Shown here one piece after another: positions 23,123-23,821 of a DNA stretch of 23,821 nucleotides. This DNA is from Bacteroidaceae bacterium (GTDB taxonomy: Bacteria; Bacteroidota; Bacteroidia; Bacteroidales; Bacteroidaceae). The stretch covers positions 1 to 23,821 of the forward strand of contig JAEDIG010000026.1 in assembly GCA_016292545.1 (NCBI GenBank), in the 5' to 3' direction. Numbering within the stretch: position 1 is the stretch's first letter; every line of letters starts with the position of its first letter. A program made the translations under genes and the position numbers. Under the pieces are notes generated by a model that did no database searches, was not told the origin of the DNA, and saw only the letters and a program-made list of their open reading frames with translations.

Positions 23123-23761
23123 ATGAGAAGAAACATGATTGTAGCATTGGCCGCCATGGCCATGTGGACAGGAGCACATGCACAAACCCCTGTCAAGTTG
23201 CCATCACCCAAACAGGAGGGTGGAATGCCCCTCATGGAAGCACTCCAGAAACGCCACTCCGAGCGCACATTCAGCGAGAAACCTATAAGCGATGCAACCC
23301 TGTCGCAAATCCTGTGGGCTGCCTGCGGCATCAATCGGAAGGACAGCAAACGCATTACAGCACCCTCGGCCATGAACAAGCAGGACATTGTTGTATACGT
23401 ATGCCGCAAGGACGGTGCATGGAAATACAATCCAGAGGGACAATCCCTGGAGCCTGCCAGCAAAGAGGATTTGCGCAAGTACGTTGCAGGCAGACAGGAA
23501 GCCGTAGCCAATGCACCCGTAATGCTCGTACTATGCAGCGACCACACCAAATTCGGGGAAACAGGAAATAGCCAACAGCATGAAATCTTGGGCGCAGTGG
23601 ATTGCGGCTATGTGTCACAAAACATTGCGCTAGCATGCACATCGCTCGGCATCAACACCGTGCCCCGCATGACCATGGACCAGGATGCCCTGCGCAAAGC
23701 ATTGGCCCTGCCCGCCACCACCCAGCTGCTCATCAACCATCCCATCGGCTATCCGCAATAA
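23123..23761 (+). CDS. Exported nitroreductase-family (SagB/ThcOx-like) protein
   Basis: This is a 212-residue FMN-dependent nitroreductase-fold protein. Starting at ATG 23123 gives a signal peptide (1-20, cleavage after AHA), so unlike most nitroreductases it should act outside the cytoplasm. The flavin phosphate-binding motif KRHSERTF is at 43-50, followed by LSQILWAACGINR, typical of the family. The middle segment (VYVCRKDGAWKYNPEGQSL) and the C-terminal ALACTSLGINTVP, which contacts flavin in relatives, are also visible. A longer frame from GTG 23084 is rejected because it lies in the asd terminator and would hide the signal peptide. Substrate unknown. No promoter match was found between the terminator and the ATG. 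Confidence 0.85.
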   Translation: MRRNMIVALAAMAMWTGAHAQTPVKLPSPKQEGGMPLMEALQKRHSERTFSEKPISDATLSQILWAACGINRKDSKRITAPSAMNKQDIVVYVCRKDGAWKYNPEGQSLEPASKEDLRKYVAGRQEAVANAPVMLVLCSDHTKFGETGNSQQHEILGAVDCGYVSQNIALACTSLGINTVPRMTMDQDALRKALALPATTQLLINHPIGYPQ

Positions 23762-23765
23762 GCAT

Positions 23766-23812
23766 CTAGCCCATCGAATCCTTCGAGCCTCTCGAGATGC
23801 TCGAAGGGCTAG
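23766..23812. repeat. Nested palindrome downstream of the nitroreductase gene
   Basis: CCTTCGAGC (23780-23788) pairs perfectly with GCTCGAAGG (23799-23807). The loop between them contains its own palindrome, TCTCGAGA (23790-23797). Outside, CTAGCCC (23766-23772) matches GGGCTAG (23806-23812); removing nine bases from the left arm gives a perfect 14-bp inverted repeat. It may be a terminator or an extragenic palindromic element. The window ends nine bases later, so any T run or further copy cannot be seen. Confidence 0.65.
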
Positions 23813-23821
23813 AAGGACCAG

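Overview
This window looks like chromosome from a member of the Bacteroidota, most likely Bacteroidales and possibly Prevotellaceae. Many genes are preceded by the Bacteroidota promoter form (TTTG or TTGG, 19-20 bp, then TAnnTTTG), Shine-Dalgarno sequences are largely absent, and the gene families are typical of the group: a DUF4143 ATPase, a propeller/AraC regulator, an exported heparinase-type lyase, and a carboxypeptidase-regulatory-domain surface protein. Genus is inference from style only.

Layout. 1-98: the 3' part of a tRNA with anticodon CAT and its terminator. 112-1443 (-): an AAA/DUF4143 ATPase whose promoter is overlapped by three helically phased copies of an 18-bp repeat (1494-1576). 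1665-9077 (+): a carbohydrate-degradation locus holding a heparinase II/III-like lyase, a one-piece membrane regulator (beta-propeller sensor, one TM segment, AraC output, no kinase), an ECF sigma factor with no anti-sigma gene beside it, and an exported GH28-like beta-helix hydrolase. No SusC/SusD pair is present. 9173-11707 (+): a SWIM-SNF2 helicase with a lysine-rich N-terminal tail, whose promoter lies inside a perfect 12-bp inverted repeat. 11708-12302: a 12-bp hairpin, three exact-period 23-bp tandem repeats, and a 5'-truncated FemAB-type remnant (-). 12417-16253 (+): a large exported protein with a CarboxypepD_reg-like domain and a macroglobulin-like MG2 region.

16268-20781 (-) is a tight operon transcribed antiporter > lolD-like ATPase > cvfB > tcdA, with overlaps of 4 and 8 nt and a 2-nt gap. 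20907-21842 (-) encodes an exported protein of unknown function, divergent from asd (22011-23024, +). asd is followed by a terminator, then an exported nitroreductase (23123-23761, +) and a nested palindrome at the window edge.

How the genes fit together. The lyase and GH28-like enzyme probably act on one uronate-containing glycan. The regulator between them could sense a product in the periplasm and activate transcription directly, and the sigma factor could drive the downstream part; this is inference from order and domains. Several apparent ORF starts (TTG at 7005, TTG at 21972, GTG at 23084) fall inside promoter or terminator elements, so the downstream ATGs are used here. I see no CRISPR array, complete insertion sequence, prophage, or clearly novel multi-gene system. 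The most unusual elements are the phased operator repeats, the kinase-less regulator next to an orphan sigma factor, the symmetric SNF2 promoter, and the 23-bp repeats beside a broken gene.
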